A DNA stretch of 64,000 bases, taken from assembly GCF_040373385.1 (NCBI RefSeq), contig NZ_JBDXXH010000013.1, forward strand, positions 21,059 to 85,058, written 5' to 3'. Position 1 is the first letter of the stretch, and each line of letters begins with the position of its first letter. Under the pieces are notes generated by a model. The model was not told the origin of the DNA. It searched no databases and saw only the letters and a program-made list of their open reading frames with translations. A program made the translations under genes and the position numbers. Shown in pieces: positions 35,983 through 44,981 of the stretch. The DNA comes from Nitratidesulfovibrio sp. (GTDB lineage: Bacteria > Desulfobacterota > Desulfovibrionia > Desulfovibrionales > Desulfovibrionaceae).

Positions 35983-36020
35983 TGAACGCCAGCCATCCAT
36001 GTGGCTGGCGTTCATATTTT
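35983..36020 (+). terminator. Rho-independent terminator of the ahb-hemB operon
   Basis: A 13-bp perfect stem (TGAACGCCAGCCA / TGGCTGGCGTTCA) with a 6-base loop, followed by TATTTT. Confidence 0.9.
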
Positions 36021-36118
36021 GACGTATAGTAGGCAAGAACAACCCGAAAACTTCACTCTCACTTTCTCATGGCAAGACGCTCAGATGCATTAGAAACACT
36101 ATACCTGTGGGTAAAAGC

Positions 36119-36556
36119 ATGCATTTCATGCTACACCAACTATTGCTAGCATCTTTACGGCAGGATCGGAAATTCTTCTTTCACCACATTTCATCAGGTA
36201 TCATCTTACAGTTGGCAATTTTCGATGGCTTACCGCTGAAGTCACATGTCGAAATATCCAACTTTGATAAAAGCAAATTAGCACTTCTTATACTTGCTTT
36301 GTTAATGGCCATTATCTTACTAATTGCATATCATCTCTCCAAAAAAATACCAAAAGCTGTGTGTATATATTTAAATTCGAACAGATATATACTATTTTTA
36401 ACATCATCACTAAAAGGAACTGCAATAACACTATCTGGAATACTTATTCCATGCTTGATAATTGAACAAAATACTTTTGAAATTACCCTATACATCTACT
36501 TAACGCTTTTATTTGCAGAGAGCATGTACCACATAGAGCGTACTGTTGGCATGTGA
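36119..36556 (+). CDS. AT-rich orphan membrane protein
   Basis: An open frame of 145 residues from ATG 36119 (GTG 36107 and ATG 36128 are alternatives; none has a clear ribosome-binding site). Three hydrophobic stretches are visible (LALLILALLMAIILLIAYHL; ALTLSGILIPCLII-like; ITLYIYLTLLFAESM). Base composition is sharply AT-rich against a ~65-70% GC background, and codons such as ATA, TTA and AAA dominate. It sits alone between a strong terminator and a DUF3995-like gene. I recognise no family; transfer from a low-GC source is the simplest explanation. Confidence 0.5.
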   Translation: MHFMLHQLLLASLRQDRKFFFHHISSGIILQLAIFDGLPLKSHVEISNFDKSKLALLILALLMAIILLIAYHLSKKIPKAVCIYLNSNRYILFLTSSLKGTAITLSGILIPCLIIEQNTFEITLYIYLTLLFAESMYHIERTVGM

Positions 36557-36584
36557 CCTCAAACCTTTCACAACAAAAGGCAGC

Positions 36585-37022
36585 ATGATTTCCACTATAC
36601 TTGCCACTATTGCCACAGTCTCCCTTGCCGCCATCACCCTGCTGCACGGGGCATGGGTTCTGGGTTCCACCCTGTGGCTCGACAGGGTCATTCCCCGCAC
36701 GCCCGATTCCGTGGGTGGCCGCCCCCTGTTTGCCATGCCGCGCGGGCTTACCGGCGCGGTGACCCTGGTCTTTGCCCTGCTGGCGCTGCTGCCGGGGCTG
36801 ACCCTGGGCTGGCTGCCCCTGCCGTCGCCCCGTGTGGCCCCCACGCTGTGCCTGGGCGCGGCGTTCATCTTCGTGGTGCGGGCCATTGGCGACTTCCGGT
36901 ACTGCGGCCTGTTCCGGCGCATCCGTTCCACCACCTTCGCCCGCTGGGATGCCCGGCTGTACACGCCGCTGTGCCTGCTGCTGGCCGCCTGCTACGGGCT
37001 GCTGGGCATCGCCCCGCACTGA
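36585..37022 (+). CDS. DUF3995-like integral membrane protein
   Basis: A 145-residue protein with four predicted membrane helices (ISTILATIATVSLAAITLLHG; TGAVTLVFALLALLPGLTL; APTLCLGAAFIFVVRAIG; YTPLCLLLAACYGLLGI). The RAIGDFRYCGLFRR loop and the HGAWVLG segment are characteristic of DUF3995 proteins. AAAGG lies six bases before the ATG. Role unknown. Codon use returns to the normal GC-rich pattern here. Confidence 0.75.
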   Translation: MISTILATIATVSLAAITLLHGAWVLGSTLWLDRVIPRTPDSVGGRPLFAMPRGLTGAVTLVFALLALLPGLTLGWLPLPSPRVAPTLCLGAAFIFVVRAIGDFRYCGLFRRIRSTTFARWDARLYTPLCLLLAACYGLLGIAPH

Positions 37023-37122
37023 CGGGCGTTGGCGTCTACGGCATCCGCCTCCCCCAACTCGGCGCACGTAGCCCGGTTGTTCACGCCTTGCCCGTACCCG
37101 CCGCCTGCCCTATGGATGGGGC

Positions 37123-38583
37123 ATGGGACGCACCACACACAAGAAGCACACCGGCAAGCGCGGCGCGCAGCCGCCACCCGCCGAAGATTCCCGCCGGAAG
37201 CAGGGCAAGCGGGGCGCATCCGGCGCATCCGGAGCATCCGGCGCATCTGGCACGTCCGGCGTATCTAGGGCATCTGGGGCTGACCGCATGGCCTATGCCT
37301 CCTGCACCGGGGTACGCCACGCGCCGCCGCGCCTGTCCCTGACCATCCCGCCGGATCGGCTCGACGCCGCCACCTGGGACCAGATCGAAAGTGCTCTGGC
37401 CCTGCCCTGCATGGTACATCTGGCCGTCATGCCCGAAGCCCACGCGGGCTACGACCTGTGCATCGGCGGGGTGGCCCTGCTGGACGGGCACATCAGTCCC
37501 AGCTTCGTGGGCTACGACATCGGCTGCGGCATGTGCCACGTGAACACCGGCCTGCCCGCAGATGAAGTGCTGCCCGACGAGACCGCGCGGCAACTGCTGT
37601 TCGACCGGCTGCGGCTGGCCATTCCCGTGGGCACGGCCACGCGCGCACCCGGCGAATACGACCTGCCGCGCTTCACCAGCGCCAGCGGCGACGCGCAACT
37701 GACCGATGCGGTCAATGCGCGCCAGTCCATCCAACTGGCCACCCTGGGCGGCGGCAACCACTTTCTCGAAGTGGGGGTGAACAAACGGGGCGAGATCGGC
37801 CTTACCGTGCATTCCGGCTCCCGCCGCTCCGGCTGGGACATCGGGGCATGGTACATGAAGCAGGGCAGGCTGTTACCGCTCGATTCGCGCCTTGGCCGCG
37901 CCTACCGGCAGGACATGGACTGGGCGCTGGACTATGCCCTGCTGAACCGCCGCCTGATGCTGGAACACGCCCTGCGCGCGCTGGCCGACGTGCACCGGCA
38001 ACTGGCCCTGACCACACGCAAGCGCCCTGCCCGCCCCGCCAAACCCACCGGGGGCACCGGGAACACAGACCCCAACGGTCCCACCGTTCAGCCGGACGCC
38101 AACGCTTCCGCGATTCCCCGCACTCAGCCGCCCCTTGCCGAACAGGAAATATCCCTGCTGCTGGGCCGCATGATCAACGAAAACCACAACCACGCGGTGA
38201 TCCTGAACCAGACCGGCCCCTCCGGAGCTCCGCTGGTGCTGCACCGCAAGGGGGCCACTCCGGCGGACGCAGGCCAGCCCGGCGTCATTCCCGCCAACCA
38301 GCGGGACGGGGTGTACGTGACGGAGGGGCTCGGCAACGCGGAATACCTGTCCTCGGCCTCGCACGGGGCTGGCCGCCGCATGTCCCGCAACGAGGCGCAG
38401 CGCACCATACCACTTGAAAGATTCCGGTCGCAGATGCTCGGCATCGTCTGCCGCGCCGACAAGGGAGTGCTGGACGAGGCCCCGGACGCTTACAAACCCA
38501 TCGCGGAAGTGCTGGCGGCGCAGGACGGCGTGCTGGTGCGGATCATCGACCACTTCCGCCCGCTGGTGGTGCTGAAGGGGTGA
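37123..38583 (+). CDS. RtcB-family RNA ligase-like protein
   Basis: A 486-residue member of the RtcB (3'-phosphate/5'-hydroxyl RNA ligase) family. Metal and catalytic motifs retained: GYDIGCGM, GGGNHFLE, TVHSGSRRSG, NENHNHAVIL, HRKGATPA, and SASHGAGRRMSR with the guanylylated-histidine position. Two sites depart from canonical RtcB: MPEAHAGYDLCIGG replaces MPDVHxGKGxxIG, and the IPGSMGT loop reads IPANQRDGVYVTEG. Residues 1-55 are a basic tail with GAS tripeptide repeats from a 9-bp DNA repeat. Archease and rtcR are not nearby. Residues ~300-345 hold a Pro/Thr-rich insert. Confidence 0.8.
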   Translation: MGRTTHKKHTGKRGAQPPPAEDSRRKQGKRGASGASGASGASGTSGVSRASGADRMAYASCTGVRHAPPRLSLTIPPDRLDAATWDQIESALALPCMVHLAVMPEAHAGYDLCIGGVALLDGHISPSFVGYDIGCGMCHVNTGLPADEVLPDETARQLLFDRLRLAIPVGTATRAPGEYDLPRFTSASGDAQLTDAVNARQSIQLATLGGGNHFLEVGVNKRGEIGLTVHSGSRRSGWDIGAWYMKQGRLLPLDSRLGRAYRQDMDWALDYALLNRRLMLEHALRALADVHRQLALTTRKRPARPAKPTGGTGNTDPNGPTVQPDANASAIPRTQPPLAEQEISLLLGRMINENHNHAVILNQTGPSGAPLVLHRKGATPADAGQPGVIPANQRDGVYVTEGLGNAEYLSSASHGAGRRMSRNEAQRTIPLERFRSQMLGIVCRADKGVLDEAPDAYKPIAEVLAAQDGVLVRIIDHFRPLVVLKG

Positions 38584-38731
38584 TGGGAACCCGGTAGGAG
38601 AGGGCCAACAAGATCGCCCCTCGCCCGCCCCTTCGCGCATCGGCTCACCTTTTCCACAAGAGAGGTGACAGGCCATGCACCTCCCTGCCCTTCCATCGCC
38701 CGAGGCAACATACTGCGCGTAGCCTCGTGTG

Positions 38732-39174
38732 ACGCCACGCCTTAGCCGAGGGAAACTACCCCGTAAGGAATGCTGTGCGGATTCGCCGGTAGAGGCACCC
38801 TCGCATCGCCAAGCCTCCGAGAGCCACGCGCACATTGCATTCCGCCGGGCAGATCACCCGAAGGTGCTTTGACCGAGGGAAGCTGCCCGGCAAGGAATGC
38901 GGTGCAGGATGCCCACCGGTAAAGGCACCCTCGCATCGCCATGCCTGCGAGAGCTTTGCGCGCATTGGCGTCACTGGCGGCAGATCACCCGAAGGCGCCT
39001 TGCGCCGCTGGGAAGCTGCCGCCGCAGGGACGCCGCGCAGGATACGTTGGGGGTTCAGGGGGCAGCGCCCCCTGAAGCGCGGGGATGCAAGGGGCCATCG
39101 CTTAATGGCCCCTTGCCCGCCGGAGGCATAACGAAATCGAGGAGGTTCAACAGGGCTGACGTGCCTTCGTAGAA
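38732..39174 (+). repeat. Interspersed composite repeat element, copy 1
   Basis: Two and a part imperfect ~130-bp units (GGCACCCTCGCATCGCC begins units at 38794 and 38924; a truncated one precedes). Hairpin A follows at 39054-39076 (TTCAGGGGGC / GCCCCCTGAA), then hairpin B at 39087-39116 (GCAAGGGGCCAT / ATGGCCCCTTGC, 6-base loop), and the 59-bp unit at 39116-39174 ending CTTCGTAGAA. No gene is seen between 38584 and 39324. Confidence 0.8.
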
Positions 39175-39245
39175 ATCGCCCCCATCAAGGCACAACATCT
39201 CCCCCTCTTCCTCCCCTTCCCCTTCCCCTTCCCTCTTCCCCCCAA

Positions 39246-39279
39246 CAAAAAAAGCGCCCGGTCATACCGACCGGGCGCT
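39246..39279 (-). terminator. Terminator of the apr-qmo cluster
   Basis: Read on the minus strand, AGCGCCCGGTC, loop GGTAT and GACCGGGCGCT are followed by seven T's. It lies 45 bases past the qmoD-type stop. Confidence 0.92.
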
Positions 39280-39324
39280 CTCTTCTCATAGCAAGCCGCG
39301 TGGCGGCTCTACACCGCGTAGCGA

Positions 39325-40071
39325 CTAGAAACCGAAACCGTCGTCGCTGGCGCCGGAGGCACCAAAGCCGAAGGTATCGGGCACGCCACCGCTGGTGTCT
39401 TCAGCGGGCGCATCGAAGTCGGCCATGGCGCCACCCTCGGCGGCGGCAGCACCGGCGGCACCAGCGGCGGCCACGGGCAGGGCCTTCAGGGCGTCCTTGA
39501 CGGCGCGGGAAACGATGTCCTTCACGCTGGACTCGATTTCCTTCTCGTCAATGGCCACCTTGCCGTTGAAGGGAGCCAGTTCCTTCTTCAGGTTGGCGAT
39601 GTCGCCGTTCAGGCTCTGGACCTTCTGCTCGGACTGGCCAAGCTTCTTTTCGAGGTCGGCGGCCTGGCCCTTGAAGGGGGTCAGTTCCTTCACCTGGGCC
39701 TGCAAACCGGCCACGGTTTCTTCCAGGTCGGCCACGTTGGCCTTCAGCACGGCGATCTTGTCCAGCACCACGCTGATGCCGGCCAGTTCCGCGGCGGAAA
39801 TGGGCTGCAGGGACACGTTGTCGCCAAGGCGGCCACATTCCTTCTTCATCCAGTCGTCGTAGTTGCCTTCGGCTTCACCGCACTGCATGAACGCGGGGTT
39901 CTGGCTGTACAGCCAGCCCTTGGCCATGGGCGCCACGGCGGCTTCTTCTTCGGTGGCCAGGGCGCGCTGGGCCAGGTACCCCAGCAGGTCGGACACGTCG
40001 GCACCGGCTTTCCCGGCAACCAGGCCGAGAACGGTTTCCATCTTGAACACTCTGCGACCTTCGTCAGACAT
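39325..40071 (-). CDS. qmoD: QmoD-type protein (promoter-distal gene of the qmo operon)
   Basis: A 248-residue protein with ATG at 40071 and GGAGG upstream. Residues ~1-105 are a globular part (RRVFKMETVLGLVAGKAG; YLAQRALATEEEAAVAPMAKGWL). Residues ~110-190 form a coiled coil (VLDKIAVLKANVADLEETVAGLQ). The C-terminus is Ala/Gly-rich and ends in a DTFGFGASG-like tail. It follows qmoC by 84 bases and shares its terminator. In D. vulgaris Hildenborough the equivalent gene is known as the promoter-distal hypothetical gene of qmoABC; its biochemical role is unsettled. Confidence 0.8.
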   Translation of the reverse strand: MSDEGRRVFKMETVLGLVAGKAGADVSDLLGYLAQRALATEEEAAVAPMAKGWLYSQNPAFMQCGEAEGNYDDWMKKECGRLGDNVSLQPISAAELAGISVVLDKIAVLKANVADLEETVAGLQAQVKELTPFKGQAADLEKKLGQSEQKVQSLNGDIANLKKELAPFNGKVAIDEKEIESSVKDIVSRAVKDALKALPVAAAGAAGAAAAEGGAMADFDAPAEDTSGGVPDTFGFGASGASDDGFGF

Positions 40072-40155
40072 TGCAGCCTCCTGATATCGGAAGAATGACT
40101 TCTCGGTTCGTTGTTCCGGCCGGGCGCGCACCGTCGCGCGCCGCCTTCTCTGCCG

Positions 40156-41310
40156 CTAGCGGCGGCCCATGGCGCGCACGTAGGTGAGCGCGGCGGTACG
40201 GTACACAAGGTGGCCGAGCTTCGACCACGGCAGGTAGGCGAACAGCATCCACACCGCCACGAGGTGCACGTAGTACACGCTGTAGGCGACAGGAGCGATG
40301 CCCGCGAGGCGGAACAACTGGCTGAGCACGCCGGTGACGGCCACTACCCAGATGACGCCGAGCAGGTACCAGTCGTAGTAGTTCGAGCTGGTCTTCTTGG
40401 GATCAAGCGCCTTGCGGCGCACCGTAAGGATGGCCAGGCCCACCAGCAGCATCACCGCGCCGATGTTCGCCAGGATCTTCACGGGGAAGGTCTGGGGCAT
40501 GGGCGTGTGGACCGCGATGGCCGGAATCACCTTGCCGCCCCAGTGCCCCACGGCCACCACCGCGGTGACGAAGGCCAGGATGACGAAGGCGTACATGAGG
40601 GTCATGTGACCCACCTTGCGGTCGGACTTGTCCGCGCCGCAATCCTTGAACTTGGAGTGGGTCACCACTTCCTCGAGCAGCACGTCGACGAGGTGCAGCA
40701 CCCAGTGCTTGGTCTTGCCGAGCATCATGGTGCGCCCTTCAGGCTGGAACGAGGCGATGAGGTTCTTCGTCCCCTTGAACAGTATCCCCACGGCCGTGAA
40801 GAAGGTGAGGATGAAGATGGGGTCGATGGTGAAGTCGCCGGGGAACAGCTTGCCGAACACGATTTCGCCTTCGGGGAAGACGGAACCGTTCACGCTGGCC
40901 ATGATCATCCAGACCACCGCCCACAGGATGGCCGGAATGGCCACCAGGATGGGCAGGTACTGGGCGGAGGACAGCCACTTGCCCACCACGGAGGGCTGGG
41001 TAAGCCGCGCATAGGTCATGTTGCGCAGCGCGGACAGCAGGTCGCCGGGCTTGGCGCCACGGGGGCACAGGTCGGAACAGGTGCCGCAGTTGTGGCACAG
41101 CCAGATGTCCACGTCGGACAGCAGCTTGTCCTTCAGGCCCCACGAGGCCCAGACCATCTCCTTGCGGGGATAGGGGTTGTTTATGGGGGAGATGGGACAG
41201 GCCACGCTGCAAGTGGCGCACTGGTAGCACTTCTTGAGCGATTCGCCACCGACTGCCTGCAGTTCTTTGACGAACTCAAGATCGGGTTGAATCCTGACGG
41301 GTTGAGTCAT
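40156..41310 (-). CDS. qmoC: Quinone-interacting membrane-bound oxidoreductase subunit C
   Basis: A 384-residue membrane subunit of Qmo, which passes electrons between the menaquinone pool and APS reductase. Two 4Fe-4S motifs open the protein (C28/C31/C34/C38 and C72/C75/C78/C82), as in HdrC. Six or so membrane helices follow, resembling the NarI/HdrE heme b subunit (ILWAVVWMIMASV; MYAFVILAFVTAVVAVGHWGG; IGAVMLLVGLAILTV), with histidines suited to heme b. AGGAGGAGA precedes the ATG at 41310. qmoB lies 13 bases upstream. Confidence 0.95.
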   Translation of the reverse strand: MTQPVRIQPDLEFVKELQAVGGESLKKCYQCATCSVACPISPINNPYPRKEMVWASWGLKDKLLSDVDIWLCHNCGTCSDLCPRGAKPGDLLSALRNMTYARLTQPSVVGKWLSSAQYLPILVAIPAILWAVVWMIMASVNGSVFPEGEIVFGKLFPGDFTIDPIFILTFFTAVGILFKGTKNLIASFQPEGRTMMLGKTKHWVLHLVDVLLEEVVTHSKFKDCGADKSDRKVGHMTLMYAFVILAFVTAVVAVGHWGGKVIPAIAVHTPMPQTFPVKILANIGAVMLLVGLAILTVRRKALDPKKTSSNYYDWYLLGVIWVVAVTGVLSQLFRLAGIAPVAYSVYYVHLVAVWMLFAYLPWSKLGHLVYRTAALTYVRAMGRR

Positions 41311-41323
41311 TTTCCATCTCCTC

Positions 41324-43588
41324 CTAGTACCCCTTGAACGGGTTCGGACCCTTCTCAAGGATCATGTTCATGAAGTCCTCGATCACGCCGGGGAGCTTGT
41401 CGTACTCGTCAATGGCGACTTCGTACTGCTCCACGCGGTCCGGTTCCACGCCAAGGCGGTTCAGCGTCTCGGCAATGTTCTCCTTGCGGCGCCGGCAGAT
41501 TTCCGAACCCTTGACGAAGTGGCACTGGTAGTCGTCGCCGTACTTGCAGCCCAGCATCATCACGCCGTCGATGCCCTTGGACATGGCGTCGGCAACCCAG
41601 ATGGCGTTGACCGAGCCAAGGCAGCGCACGGGAATGATGCGCACGTACGGGCTCCAGTGCTTGCCGCGCAGGGCGGCCATGTCCAGCGCGGGGTAGGCGT
41701 CGTTCTCGCAGGCCAGGATGATGACGCGGGGGCCGCCCTTCTTCATGTCCGGCGGCACGTTGATCTCGCGGATCATGGAGCCGATCTGGTCGATATTGTA
41801 GTTGGCGAAGGAGATGACGCGCTCGGGGCAGGCGCCCATGCACGTGCCGCAGCGGCGGCAGCGGGCCGGGTTCGGCTTCGGCGTGCCCTTTTCATCATCG
41901 TCCAGCGCGCCGAAGGGACATTCCTCGGTGCAGCGCTTGCACTGGGTGCAGCGGACGAAGTTGAACAGCGGGTACGACAGGTCGCCCGAGCGGGGGTGCA
42001 CCGCAACGCCCTTGTTGGCGGATTCAATGCACTGGATGGCCTTCATGGTGGCGCCAACGGCGTCTTCCTCGGCGGCATCCAGCATCATGGGCTGGCGCAC
42101 GCAACCGGCGGCGTACACGCCCGTGCGGCGGGTTTCGTAGGGGAAGCAGATGTAGTTCGAGTCGGCGTAGCCTTCGAACAGTTCCAGATCCGGGAAGGCC
42201 GGGCCCTGGCGGTAGTCGAAGTTGACGATGGGATCCTTGGCGGTGGCGGGCACGATGCCGGTGGGCAGCACCACCATGTCCACGTTGATCTCGATGTCGT
42301 CGCCGATCAGGGTCTTGTCGCACAGCACGTTCAGGCTGCCGTTGGCGGCCTGGGTGATGGAACGGATTTCCGCCTTGGACATCATGACGCCCAGGCGGTC
42401 CTGCGCGGCCTTGTAGAACCGCTCGTGAATGCCCTGCACCACCATGCTGTCGTACAGGATGAAGGCCTGGCCGCCTTCGAAGGCGTCACACACGTACCCG
42501 GCCTGCTTCAGGGCAACAACGCTGCTGATGGCGTTGGAGATGGGCAGGTGGCGCACGCTTTCGTGGTCCTTCACCACCGGGGCGGCGGCTTCGCCTTCCG
42601 CCGGGGCGGGGGCTTCGACCGGTGCCTCGGGGGCGCACAGTTCGGCGTAGGGGTCGGCCGGTTCAGCCAACGCGGTGTTCAGGATGAAGGCCACGCGGCG
42701 GGCGGTGATGGTGCCCGTCTTGGCCATCTTTTCGAACTCGGCGGCGGTGACCACGTTCTGCAAGGAGCCGTAGCCGAAGGGGGCCAGCACCTTGGTGTCC
42801 TGCGGCTGCCAGCCGGTGGCCAGCACCACGGCGCCAACCTTCACTTCCTGTTCGCCGGAAGCAAGGGCGATGGTGGCGGTGAAGTCGCCGGGCTGACCGG
42901 ACAGCTTGGCCAGCTTGGCCTTGGTGTACACGGTGATGTTGTCGTCAGCCTGCACGGCGGCGATCTTCTTTTCGATGCCGGTATCGTGCACGTCGGTGTA
43001 GGGGTGGCTGAGCGGCACGGTCTTCAGAAGGCCCAGGGCGCGACCGCCAAGGTTTTCTTCCTTCTCCACCAGCACCACTTCGTGCCCGGCCAGCGAGCCG
43101 TTGACGGCTGCGGTCAGGCCGGTCCAGCCGCCGCCCAGCACCAGGATGCGGCGCACGCCCTCGGAGGGCGAACCGTCGGGCGCGGTGGTCTTTTGCAGCC
43201 GCACGACGCCCATGTTCACGTAGTCGGTGACCAGCATTTCAAGCAGTTCGGGGGCCGCTTCAGGGTCGGCCAGCGAGCCGTCGGGGTTCTTGTAGCTCAT
43301 CACGCCCTGCTCGCGCAGGTTCACGCGGTCCACAAGCACACCCTCGAACTCGTAGAGGTCCCAGTCCACGCGGGGCGAAGCGCCGCACAGCAGCACGCCG
43401 TCCAGCCCTTCTTCCTCTATGTCGGCAGCGATCTCGTCACGCGCCTTCTTGTCGGCAAGGACGGGAAAGACCTTGCAGACCGGCGTGAGATCGCCCCATT
43501 TGCCGCCCACGGTGTCGGCAAGGGACTCAAGGTCGAGACCGCCTCCGATGCTCGACTGGTCGAAATAGACGCCAATTTTGGTGGCCAT
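41324..43588 (-). CDS. qmoB: Quinone-interacting membrane-bound oxidoreductase subunit B
   Basis: A 754-residue cytoplasmic flavoprotein related to heterodisulfide reductase HdrA. The FAD motif LGGGWTGL is at ~151-158. Two 4Fe-4S clusters are bound by CTQCKRCTEECP and CRRCGTCMGACP in the middle. The C-terminal ~140 residues form an MvhD-like domain (VIILACENDAYPALDMAALRG; VRCLGSVNAIWVADAMSKGIDGVMMLGC). It carries electrons between QmoC and QmoA. GGGAGG precedes the ATG. Only six bases separate it from qmoA. Confidence 0.95.
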   Translation of the reverse strand: MATKIGVYFDQSSIGGGLDLESLADTVGGKWGDLTPVCKVFPVLADKKARDEIAADIEEEGLDGVLLCGASPRVDWDLYEFEGVLVDRVNLREQGVMSYKNPDGSLADPEAAPELLEMLVTDYVNMGVVRLQKTTAPDGSPSEGVRRILVLGGGWTGLTAAVNGSLAGHEVVLVEKEENLGGRALGLLKTVPLSHPYTDVHDTGIEKKIAAVQADDNITVYTKAKLAKLSGQPGDFTATIALASGEQEVKVGAVVLATGWQPQDTKVLAPFGYGSLQNVVTAAEFEKMAKTGTITARRVAFILNTALAEPADPYAELCAPEAPVEAPAPAEGEAAAPVVKDHESVRHLPISNAISSVVALKQAGYVCDAFEGGQAFILYDSMVVQGIHERFYKAAQDRLGVMMSKAEIRSITQAANGSLNVLCDKTLIGDDIEINVDMVVLPTGIVPATAKDPIVNFDYRQGPAFPDLELFEGYADSNYICFPYETRRTGVYAAGCVRQPMMLDAAEEDAVGATMKAIQCIESANKGVAVHPRSGDLSYPLFNFVRCTQCKRCTEECPFGALDDDEKGTPKPNPARCRRCGTCMGACPERVISFANYNIDQIGSMIREINVPPDMKKGGPRVIILACENDAYPALDMAALRGKHWSPYVRIIPVRCLGSVNAIWVADAMSKGIDGVMMLGCKYGDDYQCHFVKGSEICRRRKENIAETLNRLGVEPDRVEQYEVAIDEYDKLPGVIEDFMNMILEKGPNPFKGY

Positions 43589-43594
43589 TCTGTA

Positions 43595-44833
43595 TTACCT
43601 CCCTCTCACCGTTTGAATCGCCTTCAGGGCGGCGCTGGTGCCGGACTGGGCGGTGCGCATCACGTCAAGCGGCTTCTGGGCGCACCCGGCGGCAAAGATG
43701 CCCTTTTCCTCGCCGCCGACGATGAAGCCTTCCTCGTCAACGGGCACGTCGAAGGGCAGCTTCTGCCCGGCAAGGCTGGGCTGCATGCCGGTGGCCAGCA
43801 CGACGAGATCGTAGCGGTACTTGCGCTTTTCGCCCTTCACCGCGTCTTCCACCTCGACGATGACATCGCCGGTGGCGGCGTCTTCCTCGACGCCGGCAAC
43901 CTTGCCCTTGACCAGGGCGATCTTTTCGTCCGCCTTCACCTTGCGCAGGAACTTGTCATAGCGGCCCGGGGTACGCAGGTCGATGTAGTACACCGTCACT
44001 TCCGCGTCGGGGTACTGCTCGCGCACGTACAGGGCCTGCTTGAGGGAGGCCATGCAGCAGATGTAGGAACAGTAGTTCAGGTGGTTCTGGTCGCGCGAGC
44101 CCGCACACTGCACGAAGGCCACCTTCTTGGGGGCCTTGCCGTCGGACGGGCGCTTGATCTGCCCGGCGGTGGGGCCGCTGGCCGAGGCCAGGCGCTCCAG
44201 CTGCATGTTGGACACGCAGTTGGCGTAGGCGCCCGCGCCAAGGTTGGAAAGCTTGGTCACGTCGTACGGCTTCCACCCGGTGGCGACCACGATGCTGCCC
44301 ACATTCAGCTCGATGTCGCGGGGGGCTTCGTTCATGTCGCAGAACGCGCTCTTGCCGACCTTCAGCTCGTCGGCACGGGAAAGCGCGGCCTTGTCGAGCA
44401 CGAAGCGGCTGGGGAAGGCGAACGGCACGCTCATGTACAAAGGCTTGCGCTTGGCGAGGCCCAGTTCGAACTCGTTGTCGACGTCGCTTTCAAGGGAGGA
44501 GGCGAGCAGGGAAAGATCGGCGCTGCTCGGCACGGTGCCGCGCGGCTCGATGTGCACCTTTACGGTGTAGTTGCCGGCATCGCCGGACACGGCGGTCACT
44601 TCCGCCTGGGTGAAGAACTTGATGCGGGGGTTCTTCTTGATGCGCTGGAACTGGATTTCCAGGCCGCAGGAGGGAGGGCAAAGCTTGGGGAAATACTTGT
44701 TCAGCTGCGCAACCCGCCCGCCAAGAAACGGTGTTTTCTCGACGATGTACACTTCATAGCCGACTTCCGCGGCTTCAATGGCGGCCGTAAGTCCGCTGAA
44801 ACCGCCTCCGACGACGAGTATGGAGTTCGACAT
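43595..44833 (-). CDS. qmoA: Quinone-interacting membrane-bound oxidoreductase subunit A
   Basis: A 412-residue HdrA-like flavoprotein. The N-terminal FAD site VVGGGFSGLTAAIEAAEVG is at 7-25, and an HdrA-type PSCGLEIQFQRI segment and a second nucleotide-binding block (VVLATGMQPSLAGQ-type) are visible. QmoA is the subunit thought to contact APS reductase. GGGAGG precedes the ATG at 44833. A pair of hairpins separates it from aprA. Confidence 0.95.
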   Translation of the reverse strand: MSNSILVVGGGFSGLTAAIEAAEVGYEVYIVEKTPFLGGRVAQLNKYFPKLCPPSCGLEIQFQRIKKNPRIKFFTQAEVTAVSGDAGNYTVKVHIEPRGTVPSSADLSLLASSLESDVDNEFELGLAKRKPLYMSVPFAFPSRFVLDKAALSRADELKVGKSAFCDMNEAPRDIELNVGSIVVATGWKPYDVTKLSNLGAGAYANCVSNMQLERLASASGPTAGQIKRPSDGKAPKKVAFVQCAGSRDQNHLNYCSYICCMASLKQALYVREQYPDAEVTVYYIDLRTPGRYDKFLRKVKADEKIALVKGKVAGVEEDAATGDVIVEVEDAVKGEKRKYRYDLVVLATGMQPSLAGQKLPFDVPVDEEGFIVGGEEKGIFAAGCAQKPLDVMRTAQSGTSAALKAIQTVRGR

Positions 44834-44873
44834 TCTCGCTATCCTCCCTACAGTTTATCGGGCCTTCGTCAAA

Positions 44874-44924
44874 ACGGCCTAAGCCCAGACAATAAGGCAT
44901 GCTTACTGCCCCGGCTTAGGCCGT
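44874..44924 (-). other. Hairpin in the aprA-qmoA gap, followed by U's
   Basis: On the minus strand ACGGCCTAAGCC pairs perfectly with GGCTTAGGCCGT (12 bp) around a 27-base loop, followed by TTTT. It could attenuate read-through from apr into qmo. Confidence 0.6.
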
Positions 44925-44940
44925 CCGGGTGAAAGGAGAA

Positions 44941-44972
44941 AGGGGCGGTTGCGGCTTGCCGCAACCGCCCCT
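44941..44972 (-). terminator. Stem-loop directly after aprA
   Basis: AGGGGCGGTTGCGGC and its perfect 15-bp complement with a 2-base spacer, followed on the minus strand by TTCTCCTTTC. Likely a partial terminator or a 3'-end protector that raises apr over qmo transcript levels. Confidence 0.75.
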
Positions 44973-44981
44973 GAAGCTCAC

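Noticed and set aside
39048-39120. Intrinsic terminator for rtcB
   Set aside because: The hairpins here belong to the repeat element, lack a U-run, and lie ~470 bases from the stop codon.
41519-44932. Very long plus-strand open frame opposite qmoA and qmoB
   Set aside because: It is an antisense shadow caused by high GC and codon bias; the minus-strand genes are clearly real. The same holds for the plus-strand frame opposite aprA (44949-46985).
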